DNA from: Planctomycetota bacterium
Lineage (GTDB): Bacteria > Planctomycetota > UBA1135 > JADKAF01
Direction: 5' to 3'
NCBI GenBank assembly: GCA_016719295.1
Contig: JADKAF010000001.1
Location: 1,736,001 to 1,800,000, forward strand
Length of the DNA: 64,000 nt
The position numbers were made by a program, and so were the translations under genes. How positions within the stretch are numbered: the stretch's first letter is position 1; each line of letters begins with the position of its first letter. Below the pieces are notes generated by a model. It saw only the letters and a list, made by a program, of their open reading frames with translations. It did not search any database and had not been told where the DNA came from. Of the stretch, positions 62,901 to 64,000 are shown piece by piece.

Positions 62901-63609
62901 CGTCTCGGCGGGCACGAGCGGCCAGATCGAGCACTTGCCGCGCCTCGCGAGCCTCCAGCACGCGCAGAGCCATGCCAAGCTCGAGGTGCACCTCGAGGAG
63001 AGCAGCCGCGCGAAGCTCTTCCTCGACCTCGAGCTCCCGAGCACGAGCGGCTACGCGAACGCCGAGCAAGTGAGCCGGATCCCCGAGCGCGACCAGCGCC
63101 GCGTGCTCGCCAACGTGATCAGCCAGCTCGCCCCGGGTCTCGAGGTCTCCGCGGCGACCTTCGTGGACCTCGACGACCCGACGAAGCCGCTGCGCGTGCG
63201 AGCCGAAGGACAGATCGCGCGCTTCGCCGCTCCGGAGGAAGGGCTCCTCAGCACGCCGCTCGGCCTGCGCCCGCTGCTCCTCTCTCGCGCGCTCGGCGCC
63301 GACGCCGCGCGCCAGCGCCCGTATGCGCTCCCCGGCGCGGGTGCGTTCGCCGGCGAGCGCTTCGAGCGCGTGCGCGTCGTGCTCGTGCCTCCGAGCGGCC
63401 GCCGCCTGGCCGCGGCTCCCGAGCCGCACCTCGAGCGCTTCGGCGGACTCAGCTACGCGCTCGTGGTCGAGCGCGAAGGCGAGCGCCTGATCCTCGAGCG
63501 CACGCTCTCGCTGCAGCCCTGCGAGCTCGCGCCGAGCGAGATGCGCTCGTTCCTCGAGGCGCTGCAGCGGATCGACACGGCGGAGCGTCAGCGCACGCTG
63601 TGGCGCTGA
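59947..63609 (+). CDS. Paralogous TPR/DUF3857 protein with degenerate transglutaminase site
   Basis: 1220 aa, ATG overlapping the previous stop (ATGA). Signal peptide through APRAAAQ. Same layout as its neighbour: sandwich domain (LIGPFGDGGPGVLDLPFAPE), TPRs (~310-620), DUF3857-like (DLMVERVHRDGSRETLTQQL), then a transglutaminase-like region. There the catalytic Cys motif GDCKDKA is replaced by EGKGDPLELYVACLRACGIP, so the nucleophile is missing. The partner His/Asp motifs are also not recognisable (GEPRWIGAP where the active copy has LWLDGTAE). It is likely a pseudoenzyme that pairs with or regulates the upstream protein. Confidence 0.85.
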   Translation: MSQAKKLATRAFAFALALLAGAPRAAAQEEADASGLEALASALLDLELRGLVEGSPVEESLLGLERPPLEELLLARALARHAARSADPAPIEAWFEERAKREELADPLRSFVRAAARMLRERRGELPSGEDAWAEHAKEALLIGPFGDGGPGVLDLPFAPERALGLGFEAPGAFGPVRWMPLRREPSQRVFTTRLRLYPAVSAGYALLRVHVEREQPGYVHLGFASPLRAWWNEAPLFDAREEAQRASEDEAWLPVAFRAGENRLLLKLEDLSEAAFAVRYLDAAARPLAARELPADPNAELERNGPAAVEPPPPLERPSAYLARSEGFEASGVRNALRAMELFVDGRASEALRAAQRAAELAPEDPRCFVLISRLCEGAEYLPATFRRSRATEAIERALALDPANVAARREQALQRLAVDRAEETIEIARSLARELPHAAEPHLMLRRAFESLGWARELEGELRALAELRPRDPQVHRALAAAYGRRLDFAGELAALRAAQALQPSSPELLEQLQDRLILAGRSEEALQLLEEAVQRQPKRIDLRLRRASLLERFGRNADAAEIYTALARENPSDPDYPRWAGNAHMAAGAKAEALAAWERSLELEPGQPEVREALRAHGAPHGRELFERFAVDALAVARAYDPSSADRASSSELLVDLMVERVHRDGSRETLTQQLWFVVDEGGVRKHGEPKPSRGRTLAIRTIDREGVIHEPMPVRGAFTMPALAPGVFVEHSYVDVTGPERFPTSSFTSFFFASEDQPFRFTRYVLALPKGAPYDLRRENFDGEHEVLEEPEETIHVFTRRDVPRVPPESFSPPREKFLPWVSAQPLVPPSALARRIHAGFLEGTETTQELLAFVEEAIRGVSGDAARARALYDAVQRVVRDPSSDGGNATRTLLEGKGDPLELYVACLRACGIPFRPALARAVWPELDPDPRGLANPLGRYGAALLQLLPRDGEPRWIGAPALRLPFGRFSEELEGGEVFVSAGTSGQIEHLPRLASLQHAQSHAKLEVHLEESSRAKLFLDLELPSTSGYANAEQVSRIPERDQRRVLANVISQLAPGLEVSAATFVDLDDPTKPLRVRAEGQIARFAAPEEGLLSTPLGLRPLLLSRALGADAARQRPYALPGAGAFAGERFERVRVVLVPPSGRRLAAAPEPHLERFGGLSYALVVEREGERLILERTLSLQPCELAPSEMRSFLEALQRIDTAERQRTLWR

Positions 63610-63793
63610 CGCTCTGACGGAGCCTCTCCTCCGCGCAAGGAACCCGCGAGGGCTCTACGCCCGCTCCGACGTGGGTGCGCCGGCGACGGCGGCGCTACGA
63701 TGGTCTCGCTCGGCTCACCGCGGCGCGCGTCGCTCCGCCGCGCGCGCTCGCGCGGCTTCGCTTCCTCACTCCCAGGTCTCCTCAGGTGCACGC

Positions 63794-64000
63794 ATGAACT
63801 CTCGTTCGCTCCTCGCCGTGGGTCTCCTCGCGGCCGGCACCCCTTCGGCCCTGCTCGCGCAATCCAACGTGCGGCCGGGCACCGACATCGCGCTCTCTTC
63901 GCTCGGGGGCATGGATGACTTCGGCCGGTCGGGCGCCTATCCCACCGGCCTCAACGGCTGCGGGATCACGACGACGGCCTGCAACGTGGGCACCTACCAG
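63794..64000 (+). CDS. Start of a secreted protein (3' end outside window)
   Basis: 69 residues to the window edge, no stop. ATG 63794 with AGGTG upstream; signal peptide MNSRSLLAVGLLAAGTPSAL through LAQ, then SNVRPGTDIALSSLGGMDDF and a Cys-containing NGCGITTTACNVGTYQ. The short mature part is like secreted planctomycete proteins of unknown role, some of them very large. No domain can be assigned. Confidence 0.6.
   Translation, partial: MNSRSLLAVGLLAAGTPSALLAQSNVRPGTDIALSSLGGMDDFGRSGAYPTGLNGCGITTTACNVGTYQ

Overview
The window is very GC-rich (visibly about 70%), densely coding and bacterial. The genes suggest an uncultured member of the Planctomycetota. This rests on an ECF sigma factor of the short TIGR02999-like type, PQQ-type beta-propellers, DUF4397 and kelch secreted proteins, an exosortase-A-type polysaccharide locus and twin DUF3857/transglutaminase proteins. 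No 16S rRNA or ribosomal protein is present, so the phylum is an inference.

Layout. 1-6406 (plus): secreted and envelope proteins, an ElaA-type GNAT, an ABC ATPase and an acyltransferase-like membrane protein, several joined by ATGA/TTGA overlaps. 6420-18323 (minus): LarE, then an exopolysaccharide locus that reads rfbA-rfbD-rfbB-wza-wzz-O-ligase-amidotransferase-GT4-deacetylase. Its parts match the exosortase A gene set, but no exosortase or PEP-CTERM protein is visible, and the ligase gene carries a frameshift. 18650-21696: two secreted proteins (DUF4397, kelch). 22036-30162 (minus): UDP-GlcNAc dehydrogenase, glmS, UDP-xylose synthase, a lipoprotein, accC, accB, moaC. 30334-32715 (plus): an S41 protease with an EF-hand-like loop. 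32854-42021 (minus): a Minf_1886-like gene broken by an amber codon, holB, tmk, a DnaA-like ATPase, a TPR/gluzincin protein, and a response regulator/PP2C/STAS signalling set. 42198-51555: an amidase, the GDP-D-rhamnose genes (rmd, gmd), a dolichol-phosphate-mannose-type synthase, a large membrane protein, a frameshifted uppP, an ECF sigma factor and an acyltransferase. 51683-51899: a small repeat array and a tRNA-Val. 52090-64000 (plus): HtrA, an eight-haem cytochrome c, a small membrane protein, two very large TPR/DUF3857 transglutaminase-like proteins and the start of another secreted protein.

How the genes fit together. Most of the window makes and exports surface polysaccharide: sugar nucleotides (dTDP-rhamnose, UDP-GlcNAcA, UDP-xylose, GDP-D-rhamnose), lipid carrier recycling (uppP), assembly and export (wza, wzz, O-ligase) and modification. 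Around this sits an envelope-protease and secreted-protein complement. The least expected structure is a dispersed intergenic repeat: two full copies of exactly 161 bp at 21863-22023 and 55828-55988, and two half copies at 43466-43510 and 50179-50227. It has inverted ends and CTAG-like flanks, and looks like a non-autonomous mobile element (MITE).
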